A DNA stretch of 64,000 bases from Pyxicephalus adspersus (Eukaryota; Chordata; Amphibia; Anura; Pyxicephalidae): positions 68,337,371 through 68,401,370 of the forward strand of contig NC_092862.1 of NCBI RefSeq assembly GCF_032062135.1, given 5' to 3'. The position numbers were made by a program, and so were the translations under genes. Positions within the stretch are counted from its first letter, which is position 1. Each line of letters opens with the position of its first letter. The notes beneath the pieces are model-generated. The model made no database searches. It worked only from the letters and a program-made list of their open reading frames with translations, and was not told the origin of the DNA. Positions 35,580 through 48,879 of the stretch are shown here, in pieces.

Positions 35580-36745
35580 TCAGCTGTGTTGATTCCTTCA
35601 CATTTTGTTAAAATGCATGCATTGCTCCTTATATATTAGGAAAATGAAACTAGACTTGCTTAGTTTAAGCCGAAACATATGACTACACACTTGCACTTAC
35701 AATGTCAGCTAATGAATGTAATAAAGCAATATTAATATGTAAGTTTTGGGGAGATTAAATGCCTAACTGCCTGTTGCATTTTCACTACGCAATCACTCAT
35801 GGGAGAAATGTGAACTCTTTAATTGTATGCACTTTTGCCTTGTTAAGTGTTTGCATTAATGATTCATAATAATTAAAATGTGAAAAAGCTTGTGTTATCT
35901 CCACTTACTTTGACTGTAGGACACTCACAGAGAATTCCTCCCAAGAGATTTTTTCCTAGCCTGAGAAGGTGAATTGAATCTGATTTACAGCGTAATTTCA
36001 ACAGCTGTTATTCTGCTTTGTGAAGTATCAAGAGTAGAAGAAGGGGGCATAGAGAGACTGCAGTGTGTAAAACGCCAGTGTTGGCTCCACATAGACCAAG
36101 CCGGTAATATGGTTTAAGGTGATCTACAATGTCTTTGGGAGATTTAGGAAATGAAAGTGATGGAGCGGGAGACAGCTTGAGAATGCATGCCTAGCTTTGT
36201 GAGTTGTAGATTAGCTGTTAATATACAGTCATCAACTAAAGCTTGATCTTATCTCCTTTCCTTCAAACAAGCATTACCTGTGGTGCGAAAACACTAGGGG
36301 GTTGAATGAAGACTGCTTCTCTACCTACGCACTACTAGTCCTCCTAATGCGTCCTCTATTTAGCTGTCAGAGAGGAAAACTCACAATAATTAATGGAAAC
36401 AAGAGACTGGTGATGTGTGATTTACAAACTCTACAGGAGCAAACGTTAAGCAAACCGTAAATGCTACATACCTTGCTCAATTTATTGGGATCTAAAGAGG
36501 GTTCCATACAAAAGGAACTTACTTCCATTCCTTTACAAAATAGTGATTATTATTATTTTTTTAAATAATACCATTATTCAAGTTTCAACCAACACATCTG
36601 GCAAACCACATTGATTTTTAGGTTTATGACTAGGTTTGTCTCTATAAATGTTTTCATTATTAAATACATCTAAATAAAAAAAGATCAGCAGAAAAAGTGT
36701 TATGTAAAAGTATGTTATAGTATCAAGCAGACATACTGAGCAGAA
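35580..36745. other. No gene recognised
   Basis: Unique-looking AT-rich sequence with no supported exon or repeat. Confidence 0.35.
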
Positions 36746-36750
36746 CACAT

Positions 36751-36950
36751 TGCCCCTGATTCATCATTGAAATCCGCGATCGCGGGAAGCGCGATAATAC
36801 GCGCGACCCGCGATCGTAAAAAGCTGTCGGATAAGCGCGGCTCCGTGCGCGAGCTTTTCCGGTTGTTGAATAGCGCGATCGCGCGCGATTCCGGATCGCT
36901 AATACGAATGCGCGACCGATAATCCGATTTTGCTTGATGAATCAGGGGCA
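36751..36950. mobile_element. CpG-dense 200-bp MITE, 16-bp perfect TIRs
   Basis: The left terminus TGCCCCTGATTCATCA (36751-36766) is exactly complementary to the right terminus at 36935-36950. The interior is packed with CGCG, GATCGC and CGATC words in an AT-rich, CpG-poor neighbourhood. There is no coding capacity; the open frame across it is incidental. The target duplication is not clear (flanks ACACAT and TTGTCT). Retained CpGs suggest a recent insertion or protection from methylation decay. Confidence 0.85.
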
Positions 36951-36959
36951 TTGTCTTCA

Positions 36960-37490
36960 TAATGTGAGAACTTGTAATATATTAAATTAAAGGGTCAGTT
37001 GACAAAAGGTGATATATCAATTTTCGTAGATGTTAGAGAGTTAAACTGCTTGACACTTTCTTCTAACTCGTAGGAACATAATTGGTGAGATGTCTGAGTT
37101 TGAGATCCTTGGTTTGCACACCTGCTGTGTCTATTATAAAAAGTTCCTGCTTTGCCTGTTGGATTATTTGTTTTGTAATATAGAAAATGCATTCGGAAGT
37201 GCTGACCAAATCTAAATGCTAGCCAGCTGTTCCTCTATACCTGTATGACCTACAGATAATAAAGAAAAACTAAAAAATGTTTTATTTGCATCAATAAGTA
37301 TATATTTAGGAGAATTGTGCTTCACATGAAGGATCAGATTTGCCCAATTTACAGATCAGTTTGTACATCTCTAAATACTTTCAAGTAGATATATAGTACT
37401 AATTTTCTAAGTCAGAAAATTAGGAGTAGGAGTTAATTACCTATGTGGGAAACAGTAGAAAAATATATATATTTTTTAAAAATCTCTCTT
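36960..37490. other. No gene recognised
   Basis: AT-rich spacer between the CpG-dense MITE and the CACTG-ended element. Confidence 0.35.
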
Positions 37491-37496
37491 ATATTA

Positions 37497-38880
37497 CACT
37501 GGGGAACAATTTTGAACAAATTTGTTGACTTAAATGTTTAAGCTTATTTACACTAAAATAGGTATGCTGATTCTGAAAGTGCAGTTAGTTTTCTTCTATC
37601 ACGTCAGGTTTTTTTCTCTACCGCTTATATTAATGCGATTACTGTAGCGTGGATTTGTATAGGCTATTCATTTACATGCAAGACAGTATGGTCAGAGGTT
37701 GTGCGCTGCTCTACGTAGTGAATAGGCAAAATGTGTTTTTCTACTTACACACGTATTTCCTTTCTTTCAGATCATGTCTGGCTCTGCTGTTTCTCGTCGT
37801 AGGTGCCTAAGCAACCCTGATTTATTTTGTTATATCTGCGGCAGTTTCACCATTCCCAGTCAAAGGGCAAACATCAGCACATTTGTAGAGCAAGCCTATT
37901 TGGCATATTTCAAAGTTAAACTTGGTGATCAAGATAAGTCTTTGGAGTGGAGTATAAAGTGTGTCCTCCTTCACAATGGCAATATATTTGGGTCAGTCGT
38001 AATTGGCCATTCAGTTTCTCTTTGTGAAGAATATGCAGACATAAAGAGAGTCATTGAGTTGTTGGGTCATCTGTGTTGACTTTAAAATAGTAAAGCTTTG
38101 CCAACTGAAGGAGACTGTTTCAAGTACCTCATTTTGGCATTTCCTAGCCTGTCATTTTAAAAAATAAAGGTCAGTCTGTTTGATGGCCTACAGATTCGAC
38201 AGCTCATCAAAGATGAACATTTCATCAGGACAATGTAAGAAGTCGAAAAGAATGCTTGGTTATCATTCAAAGCCATTCTCAAGGACTTTCTTGGAAACAC
38301 ACGAGCAAATAATTACACAGAAATTGTCCAGAAACTCCTGGAGAACTACAAAATGCTTGGTTGCAATATGAGCATCAAGGTGAATTTTCTGCATAGCCAT
38401 CTTTCTAACTTCCTGGAAAACCTTGGTGTAGTCAGTGGTGAGCAAGTTGAACGATTCCATCAAGATTTGAAGGTCATGGAAGGACGGTATCAGGGGAGAT
38501 GTACATATGATGTCTTTTTTTTTTTGGAGCATCCGGCGGGATTGTCCTAACACTGAAAACTCCAGGAAAAGCTATAAGCGTAAGTTTTTACCCTAACCGC
38601 TTACCCGATTCATTTTCAAATATTTTACTGTATAAAAAAAATGTCATAGAGTAAGAATAAATCTGAATGAACAAAAGAAACTTAAATAAACAGTACATTC
38701 AAGTTATTATTTCAATATTTTTTCATTGTATGTAAAATTTGTATGTTTTTGGTCAAAAATGGAGGGTACCCTGTATCGCAAAAACTGGATGTGAAAGCAA
38801 AAAACTGGGGTCATTTCTGGATTCACCACCCAAAAATTAGTAAAAAACAAGTGTAAGATCTAACTCAACATTCCCCAGTG
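37497..38880 (+). mobile_element. CACTG-ended (CACTA/Chapaev-like) element with a non-transposase gene relic
   Basis: The ends CACTGGGGAA (37497-37506) and TTCCCCAGTG (38871-38880) are perfect 10-bp inverted repeats. They are flanked by TTA on both sides (37494-37496 and 38881-38883). CACTR ends with a 3-bp duplication fit the CACTA (EnSpm/CMC) superfamily. The interior carries the broken gene described next and no recognisable DDE transposase. Length is 1384 bp. The superfamily assignment is an inference from ends and duplication length. Confidence 0.65.
37774..38570 (+). pseudogene. Relic of an uncharacterised multicopy protein family (FCYICG ... RFHQD ... RYQGR)
   Basis: An N-terminal piece (37774-38079) contains LFCYICGSFTIPSQR, then FVEQAYLAYFKVKLGDQDKS, resembling the start of an uncharacterised protein family found in many copies in cnidarians, arthropods and some vertebrates. 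In the family a second Cys pair follows; here it is degraded. Downstream, spread over frames with stops, are FDGLQIRQLIKDEHFI (about 38177), AWLSFKAILKDFLGN, then MSIKVNFLHSHL and GEQVERFHQDLKVMEGRYQG (to about 38492), in the usual order. The first CxxC suggests a zinc-binding domain. Function of the family is unknown to me. The relic appears intronless and broken. Confidence 0.65.
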
Positions 38881-38889
38881 TTATTGAAC

Positions 38890-41800
38890 AACTCAATAAC
38901 TGAAAGCCAGGATGTTTTACCAATTGTAAAATTTATCATTTCTTTCTATTTTTTTCCATTTCCAAGCAACAGTAAAAAAAAAAAATTACTAAACGAGAAT
39001 ATACTTTTCAGATTTTTTTACGAGGTTGAAAAAAAAATTAATATTCATTTGCTAAAATTAGATCACACTCTATGAGCATCACAAAAATGTTAAAATGAAC
39101 CCTTTTGAACTCTTTGTTGTTTACTCGCCTTTTTTGCCAAGAAGACATAGAATGTGAAGATAAATCCTTTGCAATTTTTTTGTTATAAATATATGATCAC
39201 CTTTAAAGCCATTGAAAGACATCTGACCCTACTACCTTGTTTTAGATTGCTGATGTTCTGCATGTAAGATGCAAGCCAACGAGGTAGCAGCCAGTGGAGT
39301 AATTGGACTTCTCTATCCTGCTTGTCCCAGTAATAGCAGAAGATGTTTTTTTCTTTCTCATATGGGGCTGGCAATAGGGATTATCCAAAAATCCATCCAT
39401 AAACAATCTTTCTGTGATACTGAAGGATAGTACTGCTCTACTTTTACCTACCGTAATCCATATGCGAGCAACTCAGGTAGCCGTGGTCACTGAAGCACAG
39501 CGAAAAAAACAGCTATTCATTGGAAGGAGGGCATTATAGTATCAATAGGAAAAGTAAACCTTATCAACAAGACCCTAAGGCAATATATGGCTTTCAAAAA
39601 CAATTATAAAAGCACAGCATAAGTATTCTTTAAAGATTTGTATAACATAGGCCAAATGGAAAACAATAAATTACATTTACATTAAATTAACATTTATTAA
39701 ATATAAAAAAAATAATTTGCATCACTACTTTTAATGGTTAACTTGTCCCAAAAAGTGATGTTTACTTCGGGATATAGCTACAATTTAAATACAGGGACAG
39801 CAGCTGGCTCTTCTAGTAAATTTGTCCTATTTCCTTCAATATGATCTGATAATGATATATGCACTTTCAAGCAACCTTAAAAGCTGACTTCTCCTAATAT
39901 ACCATGGTGAAGCCTAATTTACAGATATGCACATATAATAGGATTCCCAGTGTAAGTATTAGAATACATTCCCCAAAAAGAGGCAGTCACTGTGTATCCA
40001 TAATGCACAGCTAATGTACAGAAAGACATGCAAATACAACAGCTAATCATACAGTCAATACACAAACATGAGAACCAATCAATTATATGTAATTATTTCA
40101 TTCACCTTTGCAATTAATTCTATCTTTTTATACTATAGGGCATATTTATAAACCAACCAACCAGCATTTGCCACATTGGAATTCATGGTAAATGTGTTTT
40201 AAACAAGAGTGATTGATTCACAACCAGTGAATGTTTGATGAAAGTCACATTCAATGGTTCAGTGCCACTAAATGTGTAATGAGCATGAAACATCTCCATA
40301 TGTGGTTTTACTATCTAATATGGTCAATTTGATGGTCAAGTTGACTTATGGTAAACTGGTCAGCCTCTGAGCAGTAAAGGAATATTTGTGTAGTACACAT
40401 GGGCTGTAATACATATCCAGTCTAATTTATCAAATCTGATAAAAAGATCAGATTTACCTACATGCATGACTTTATGAATTAAAAAGCAGACTGGAACTGT
40501 TTTTTTTGATGGATAATGATCGAAAGTAACTAAGTTGAGTTGTGCCTACCAACTATAAAACTTCTGGAACATCCTCAGCATGGTCCAATGGTTTACCCCA
40601 TCCTTGCCACTAAGAATCATAAAGGCAGAATATTGTTCTTCTGCATGTGCTGTGTTTTCCAATTAAATACTGAGAATACTGACTGATTAATAAATTTAAC
40701 TGGTTAGTTAAGCACAAAATTGTCAGTTGATCTGGTGTGTAATAATTCTAAACATCTAACAATTTAACATAGTCTAACATTTGTTAATTTTTTTGTAAAG
40801 TGAAGGGGGATTAAAAAAAAAAGGATGAATAAACTTCCTGCCCCAGAAAATAACAGGAAGTAGAAGAAAAATGTCCTCCCCAATTGTAAATAGATCAGTT
40901 ATACCTAATGAAAGATGTCCCCTTACCATCCCATCACTTTCTGTCCTAATGACATTAGTTACCAAGAATAAAAGAGAGGGTGAATCTCATCAGCTGGGAC
41001 TCAAACATCAATATATATCTGACAGTGGTTCCAATACCATCCCAAAGTAAAAAAGAAATACAACTACTTTAAATAAAGAAATAAAGCTAACTGAATGATA
41101 GTTTAATTTGGCAGATCCTGGTAAATTTTGGTAATCATTTCTCCATGTTTAAAACTTTACCAGACTTCAAGTGCAAAACCATGGCCAATGTTGTCTAATG
41201 ATGAATATATGGCTGATGGATCCCCTCTCATGGGGCTGTTCCTTGGGCAGCACATCCCAAAAGCCAGCCTTGGTCAAAAGACCTTAGAAGAAAAAACAAA
41301 ACAAAAAATTCAAATTTATTTAAACTTTATTACAAAAAATTGATAAATGTTTGAGATCACATGTAAACCCAGTAGACAGCACAATAGAGACTGTAAATGT
41401 CTGCATCCTTTATGCAGGATTCTGTACTCTGTTTTAGACAATATTACTTAGGATAGAATTTGCATCTATGCCAATGTAGAGTCTTTGTAATCAGTACTCT
41501 ATTAATTTTTTAATGTTTTAAATTATATAATAAAGTCCAATAAAGCATTGAAACTTCCAGTAAACAAAAAAAACATTGTTTGGTAATAAAGTTTTTAACC
41601 AGTAGCTGGATGTACATTGCTCCACGTCTTTAATGTGTGTGAGCTTGACTAAATAAAAAAAAAAAGGAATCATCCTGGTCAAGCTCCCAATCTCAAATAA
41701 TCACAACATTTTATTATTTAAATAACAACTGTTTTTTTTTTATCTTTCAGGTTTCATGATGTCCAGAAACTAACATGTAAGATAAGCAAAAACAAAGCCA

Positions 41801-42480
41801 TCCCTGCTGGGCTTCTAGCCTGGCTATACAACAATGAACACAGTGTTAGTTTTTTTTCCATTCCCTAGCTTCCTTTTTTTCCCACATATTTATAATGTAA
41901 TTGCCATGCTGGTAAAGTATTTGGAAGCTATGTGCAAAGCTGCATCATCATTTTAATAAATTGGCCCCATTGAGATTTTTCAGTATTTTTTCCATAACAA
42001 GTAAGTTTTATTAATATTTTTGCAATAAAGTAGATGCATGTAAGAAAGGAAAAACAAATGAACGCATGCTTAAGAAACACTTTAGAATAAAATTAATTTT
42101 CTTGTTTCAGTATTTAGTAATATTTTAATAATTCAACCGAGTAATTACTTATATTAATCATTTGGTATGCATATAATACATTATTTCTTAATATTATGGT
42201 TAGCTTATTATTACGCTATGCTTCTGGTTAGCAACACTGATGTTTTACTGATTTTTTGACGATATAAACACCTATAAAGGGTTGCACTCCCAAAATATGG
42301 AAGTGCAACTTACAGTACACAGCAAAAAGAGCGCACACGCCTAAAGACAGAGCGCAAAAACAGCTGGAGCATAGATACTTACCTTGTACAGATAAAGTAC
42401 ACAGACAGTTAGATCATATACATGATACACCACACGCACAAAAATAAAACACAAACACTGCATACACAGATAGGGCACCA
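38890..42480. other. Long stretch without recognised gene or repeat
   Basis: About 3.6 kb of AT-rich DNA. No exon, RNA gene or clear transposon end was recognised on either strand. The only open frames are short and low in information. Apart from A and T runs there is nothing to annotate. Confidence 0.4.
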
Positions 42481-42504
42481 ACAGATGAATCAGACCAGTT
42501 TTTT

Positions 42505-42650
42505 TTAAAGCTCTTTAAGACTGAAGAAGATAGGCCATCATGGGAGAACCTGTTTAATCCAGCAAACCTGGAATGGATTTCTTAAAAATCATATTGCTAT
42601 TAGTCCCATCTTTTAATCTTCTCCGATCTTGGAAAGCTTTATTTATTTAG
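42505..42650. mobile_element. Foldback MITE, most complete local copy (copy 4 of 4)
   Basis: The left end TAAAGCTCTTTAAGACTGAA and the inverted right end TAAATAAAGCTTTCCAAG, each followed by GAAGAT-type sequence, form terminal arms of about 25 bp. Inside, CCAGCAAACCTGGAATGGAT and a TTTCTTAAAAATCATATTGC word match the copies at 11043, 23449 and 30557. There is no coding capacity. The target duplication is not clear. Confidence 0.68.
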
Positions 42651-42799
42651 ACCCAACATATGTAGTAAGAGTGTAGGCAGAGTTATCAAAGAATGAGTAA
42701 ACGCATTGTACATACAATAACGTATACACAGAGAGAGCCCAAGCAAACTGCTATGTTCGAAAAGGTCAGTTTCTAAAGCCTATATTTTTAACTTTAACA

Positions 42800-42872
42800 T
42801 CCTGGTTGATATTCAAACCTGGGATGCTAGCACTGCAAATGCAAGAGTGCTAACCACTGAGCCATCATGCTG
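42800..42872 (-). repeat. tRNA-like SINE head fragment
   Basis: On the minus strand GATGGCTCAGTGGTTAGCAC forms a good A-box region and CAGGTTTGAATATC a B-box-like region at the expected distance. It is the same SINE type as at 6413-6537. The rest of the element is missing. No functional tRNA can be folded. Confidence 0.62.
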
Positions 42873-43655
42873 TAGAAGCAAGCCCACATCCAGCATAACT
42901 TTGTCCCGGGGTCCTAGAGGACCCTTCACAGCTGTATGGAGTCATTCTTTCTTCTAAACGTCTTTTAGATATGTTTTTTTTTATCCTACAAGCATTCATA
43001 CATTATAGAATTTATTCTTACACAGAGAACAAATAAATTGACTGCCGGCAGTTTGACAATGCATTGGAGCACATAAATGAAAAAGACAGGCCAAAAGTCA
43101 AACATATTGTTTTTGGTGATGTGTTTTAGTGAGTAGCAACATTACCCTTTATCTGTGACTCTTTGTAGCTGGAGTACATCTGCTTTTAGCTTTGTTATTG
43201 TTTTTTTAATGATTTTGCCTCTGGTTATTTATCAGTTACCTGTGATTTTTTTGTGTATTTTTTTCTTGTTTTTTATATAGAGAAACAAATGTACAACAAA
43301 TAAGGGTACAAAAATTGTACATGGAAAGAGAGCCTGGAATTCAATAAAAGGGCAAAAAATGCAGCTATTTAAAAACACAACAGAAAAGTATATTTTTTAC
43401 GTGATCTTCTCCAGTAAATAGATGGTGGTCCAGCAGCACAGGAAGCTAGAGAGGATCATGGTCAAACCCAGTACGTAACCTGATTGGTATTACTGGCAGA
43501 ATAGACTGATATGAGGGGGTGTCTCTCTCTAATGTTCTTTATAGATACCAGGTCGTGTGTTTAAAGCATTTCTGGAGCTGCTGTCTCACGGTCAGGCTGG
43601 TGTAGCAATAGTAGGCATTAAGGTCTTCCAGATTTCAAGCAAAAGCTGTACTCCG

Positions 43656-43676
43656 TTTTTTTTTTTTTTTTTTTTT
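43656..43676. repeat. Poly(T) tract, 21 bases
   Basis: A pure run of T, equivalent to poly(A) on the minus strand. It could be a retroposon tail, but no associated element is recognisable. Confidence 0.9.
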
Positions 43677-43679
43677 GTA

Positions 43680-45935
43680 AAAACGTATTAGTCCACTCCA
43701 TACAAAAGAGAAATGATAATTTAGCAAGAAAAAATGTGTGTTTTTTTATGTTGATTTAAGCATGCATTGGAGAATTGTCTTCCTGCCAAGAGCTGAAATC
43801 AGTCCGGCCAATTGTCTAGCACCCCTAGTATACCAATCACCTATGCATTGTTTTTATTTTGTATGGCTTCTCTGTGTTTGCTTAACTTTGACCTTTAGCA
43901 CCACTTAGTGTGCTCAGGATAAATTCAAAGAACAGATCTAATTTGTATGTGTGCATTTAGCCCAAGACATAGCATAATAGTAGCAAGAGGCACGTGGCAT
44001 TCATACCAACCACTTTCTATGCCCTTCAGACTTTAGATATATTATTGCGCTAGAGAGTAAAAAATCATCAACCTAATACTTCAGGAGTATCAATCTTTAT
44101 AACTGTTCCAGGGCCAGACAGGAATTGGGGGAGGGTACCTAAGTGCAATTTACCTGCCTTCGGGCTAACCCTAGCCCTGGAGTAATGGTAAAGATAAATC
44201 CCAACAGACCACCCTATTCATTCACTGCAGTGGAAGTGGCAATTAAAAAGTACATTTATAATAAAAACTTCCAGCACCATTACCCACTTTAATAGGACAT
44301 GATGCCTTAAAAGATAATCTACAATCTTCTGTATTCTTCCAGCCGTTGGATTAGTAAATCATTATAGCACTAAACCATTAGATTCTAGGAGATTCCAATT
44401 CTTATCCATGACTTTCTGACTATTGAAATATTTTGTTTACAAAAGATATTGTAACACATGTATGTACAGTGCTATTGCCCTATGGAAGAATCTAAAATTG
44501 TAGGCATGTTATCATTAACACCACAGAAAGTTTAAAGTATATAGTTCATTAAAAGATAAAATAAAAAACAATGCTTGCTGCAATAATCAACACATTTAAT
44601 GATGTAATATTAACTACAGAGCTTCATTATATTTCTTCTATTAGATCATGCACTAGTTGATTGGTGTATGACCAATGTAAATGATCAATAGCAATATATG
44701 CTAATAATATTCCTAATATAATGTGTACTGTAACTAGATGTACTGTAGATATACTGTAAGTACATCTATACTTGTGATTTGTTTGGAACATTAATGTGCT
44801 TCGCTCTAGTGACTTTTATTTATATAGTTCATGTTTTTTTTTTTTTATCTTAAAGAGAATGTAGTTTCTTTTTACCTCTATCTACTTTTTTAAATATATG
44901 GGTGAATATGCCAATTGGTTTAGTTAATAGTAACTTTCCAAATCAGTTAGTAAATTCTTTCAGTTTTGATTCCACAAATATTTTATATGTGCCCAACATA
45001 GTCATATATGCTTGTAAGGAGGAGCAACAATCACTTACAAGAAATGCAAATTCAATTGTCTGCCCTAAGTTACACAGTTAAATGTGTGCCAAAAAGATGC
45101 AGACATTCTTTGTAAAGTTTCTAGGGATTCTTTATTGACATCTGATAATCAGTCTTATTCATTTGGGAACCATTTGTGTCACAATCCATCCACTGTAACA
45201 AGCCATTACAAGGAGCTTACATGGAGCTAAAGAAATAATTAATAAACCATTTGCAACAGTTAAAAAGGTCCACAACAACATTATTCTAACCTGGAATCGA
45301 GATGATATTCATGTTAAAACTATAAACATTGTTTTATTATGATAAAAGGTGATTCTCATAGTGGTCAGTCATCTGATGTCTATACTTTACCTTATGTTGC
45401 TTGCCAAAGGGTTGACAGCAAATTTTTTTTTGAAAATAGACTGAACTGACAACTACAAGACATGCAGGGCTAAATTCAGACAACCATTTATAGATTAAAT
45501 GGGTCGCTTCATTGTTTTCTGTTTAACTGGCAGTAGGGGGAAACATTATTTCTTCACATTTCTTTGTTTTTTTTGCCTCATATATGTGCATTTTTCAATA
45601 TGTTAAAGCACTTATCTGTATGTTGTTGTTTTATCTACCTAGTGTACCCTTCTAACATTACCAAGATATTTTATGATCACATTTTAGGAACCTTGTCATT
45701 TTAAAGACTCTAAAACTCTAATTGTCCTACATAGTAGTAGATGTGGTGGGAAGATATCTTATGCAATGTAAGGTTATGCAATGTAAGGTACAAAGATCTA
45801 GTCAAAGTAGCATGATGATAATGAAGGGAATACATGGGAATAGAGGCTGACCCTACAAAAATGTAACAGGGAAAGGGCCACCTTGTCTTTAGTGCAAGGT
45901 GTTCTGGTTTCAGGACAAAGTGGAATGTTGGTGGC
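43680..45935. other. No gene recognised
   Basis: AT-rich sequence with no supported exon. A 15-bp tandem duplication, TTATGCAATGTAAGG x2, lies near 45758-45790. Confidence 0.35.
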
Positions 45936-45939
45936 CAGA

Positions 45940-46045
45940 GGTGTAACGTTTTGGTGGTCTGCGGCTCAGGGGCGCACCATCTGGAGCCCAGACCACCAAA
46001 ATTTCCTGTGGACCACCAGTTGGCAACCGCTGGTGTGGAGGTTAA
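45940..46045. repeat. Hairpin repeat with a hAT-like right end
   Basis: Arms at 45949-45967 and 45984-46001 (TTTTGGTGGTCTG plus GGCTC) pair with one bulged base. The right end, inverted, reads CAGCGGTTGCCAAC, like hAT termini. No left end or target duplication was located, so this may be a fragment. Confidence 0.45.
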
Positions 46046-46059
46046 TAAGTGGTAATATA

Positions 46060-48610
46060 CCAACTGGCAAAGGTCAGGCATAATCTTTTTATGCTTGCTA
46101 TACTTCATTTATAAAAACAAGCATGTTCTCCTCGTCATCATCCATTATAGACATTTTCTGCTTCCAGACTACATTATTTTCTGATATTATTTTTTCTGAA
46201 GACATCACACATTATTTTAGGTGAGAACCATTTGTATTCCTTGCTTTAGTCACTTGATCAGTTCATTACTGGACAGATCAAGCTGCATACAGCAGTTTAT
46301 TCCAGTATTCTCTTATATTTCTCATGTTGTATCTATCACCACTGACTGACTGTCTTGCCATGGCACTGTATGTTGCAGTAAAAGTCTTACTATATAAAAA
46401 TGCTAAGAGAATTCTTTTTTTTTTCTCTGTTTACTTATCATCAATGTCTTACCTAGAATTGAAAACACACTGATGGTAATAATGCTTCTATGTTGCTATA
46501 ACTCTCTGGAGTAAAATGTTACAAAATTGAGCATGATCATTATTATCAGCAGTTTTTCTGCTCACTTCAAGATGTTGATAGTACTTATGTTTCTATGATG
46601 CTTCTGCGTCAGTGAAAATATGTATTTTTTAATATCTACAAAATAGTTCTTAATCTTCTTATTCCTTAGAGTTATTTGCATGACTGCCTTGTTGATAATT
46701 CTCATTCTATTGATTCTATAAATTGGCAAAAAATATCTTTATTCTATATTTTTTTATTACTGGACACATTTATATATATATGTAAATGCAACAAACAAGT
46801 ACTTTTTGTAGGTACTCATTAGGGACATTTTTTGTTGTAAGGAAGAAAAAATAACCCAATAAAAGCCAATGATGTTAAAACATTCCCAGTATTTATTCCA
46901 ATTTAACTGATTAGGAATGTATATAAAGAATTACAGTCTAGAATAACATATAATAAAACCTGTCCCCTACACTCCCTATTATCTATATAGTTATCCTATC
47001 TTCCTTTGGCCCAAATTAATGTCATCTGTTTAGAAAACACATTTCCCACAATTTCATAGTACATTAGTGCTGGTGGCAGCCTTTATGCATGGTTAGGTCA
47101 TCTCCTGTACAGTACAGGGAAAGCTGCACAATTGAAAAGAACATTTTGCTAGTTAAGATCAGTTTATCTGTCAAGCAGAATGGAACTATGTCAAAGCAAT
47201 ACTAAACTTTGTGTTACTCACCTATCCCTGTTCCCTCGCAGGGAGCTGCCATCTTTTTCTATCTTTCATAACTCACTAAAGTTGCCCTTTTTTACAACTT
47301 TTCACAATTCCACTAAGTGTGGAAGGTGTGAAAAGGTGTTAAAAACATTACAACTTTTCCATAGTACATAGCACATTAGATTGTACTTAATATAAGAAAT
47401 TGTAATGATAACACATTGTTAGCTCCAGGGGTTTCCATTAGGGAAGGCAGTAGAAGAATAACACAAGAAAACTACTGTAGCTGCAAAGTGCAGAAGGTAA
47501 GCAGCAGATCCGCATATTCTTGTTGGGGCCATTAGGCTTGTGGTTTATAGTAAGGAGGTTATAAGTGGTGATTTTCACTGTTGAAATAGTGTGCCAGACT
47601 TGCTTTTTAGTTAGTGATGTTCATTATGTAATGGGTTTATGTTGAGAACTCATTAAGGTGGATTTTTACATTCTCCATCTACGCTTGCCATCTGACAAGC
47701 TCCTTTGTATGTATTTAGCAAATGTTAAGAAAGATAAATGCAGATGCCAATATGCCATGGAGCAGAAAAGGTTCCAAAGCATTGTCTAGTTCTTTTCATG
47801 ATATAACATGAATTTCCTACTGTAGTGCTATAGGAGTGTATGGTTAATAAATAATATTGAAAGGTATTATAAAGGTAAGAAAGAAGTCTCCATGAATAGT
47901 TACTGAATAAAAAACGTCCTGCAAACATTTGTTGTTGAATCATAAGACTGTGTTTAAAGCAATATGCTAGGAAAAAATGCAAAAATCCTATGCAGAACTT
48001 TAGGATTACAAAGTATGTGACACCATACCTAGGAAGGTGTGCGATCGCTGCCTAATGGGTATGACTATCGTTGATTTGCTTGAATGAGAAAAACAAGGAC
48101 AGCACTATAAAGGCTGATATTTGTGATTTGATATGTAAAGCTCTAGGCTCTGGGGCTGTCATCCTGATTCTAGTTTTATTTACTGCCTTGTAGGTGTTGA
48201 GAATTTTTAGCCTTGGCTGGCTGCATGCCGAGGCCAGAGACTTACTAGGCTGTAAAATCAGAATTGGTCTAGCAAAGTCATCAATGGCGGCTTCCACATT
48301 TCTAGCCTCACCAGTTCCTGGTAAAGTATAGTTCAAGCCAATACAATACTGTTCCCAAGTTTCTTGCAATATTTACAAACCATCTATACTGTTCCTTCAG
48401 ATGTAAATGATTCTATAATAGGAAAAAACATGATTTATGCATTAGGCACCCACTTAGTATTACCATGTGAAGCCGTGAAAAGTTGCTTCATTGATCTTTA
48501 GCTTTGCTTCATATCACCTCCTCCATCCTGCAATGTGAAATGTTCTAAGGAGAAAGACTCTGTCTTAGTTTCACACCTTTGAGACCTGACATCTGCATTT
48601 TCTGGCAGAA
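46060..48610. other. No gene recognised
   Basis: AT-rich sequence without a supported exon, RNA gene or clear repeat boundary. A short TATATATATATG run occurs near 46770. Confidence 0.35.
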
Positions 48611-48619
48611 GAAATTAAG

Positions 48620-48875
48620 ATCTGTGTTTCTCAACCATTTTATTATGGGGGAACCCTTGTTATAATTGCTATATCCATAGCTTGCAATACATTAGTTTGA
48701 TGGTCAGGAGGGAGATCATCTTTTACTGTGCTGGCCAGTAGGCTGCCACCCTGGCAGATAGCCAAAATGATCAATGGCATCACTGCTGAATAAAGGAGAG
48801 GAGAGGGAAGACACAAACTGCTAATTTCTCAAGGAACCCCTAGGTTTTACAGGACCCAGGTTGGGAAACATTTGA
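48620..48875. mobile_element. Decayed hAT-like MITE related to the 4513 element
   Basis: The left side TGTGTTTCTCAACC and inverted right side TGTTTCCCAACC match, and GGGGGAACCC and GGAACCCC motifs lie inside both ends, as in the element at 4513-4772. An exact target duplication was not recovered. There is no coding capacity. Confidence 0.65.
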
Positions 48876-48879
48876 TCTC

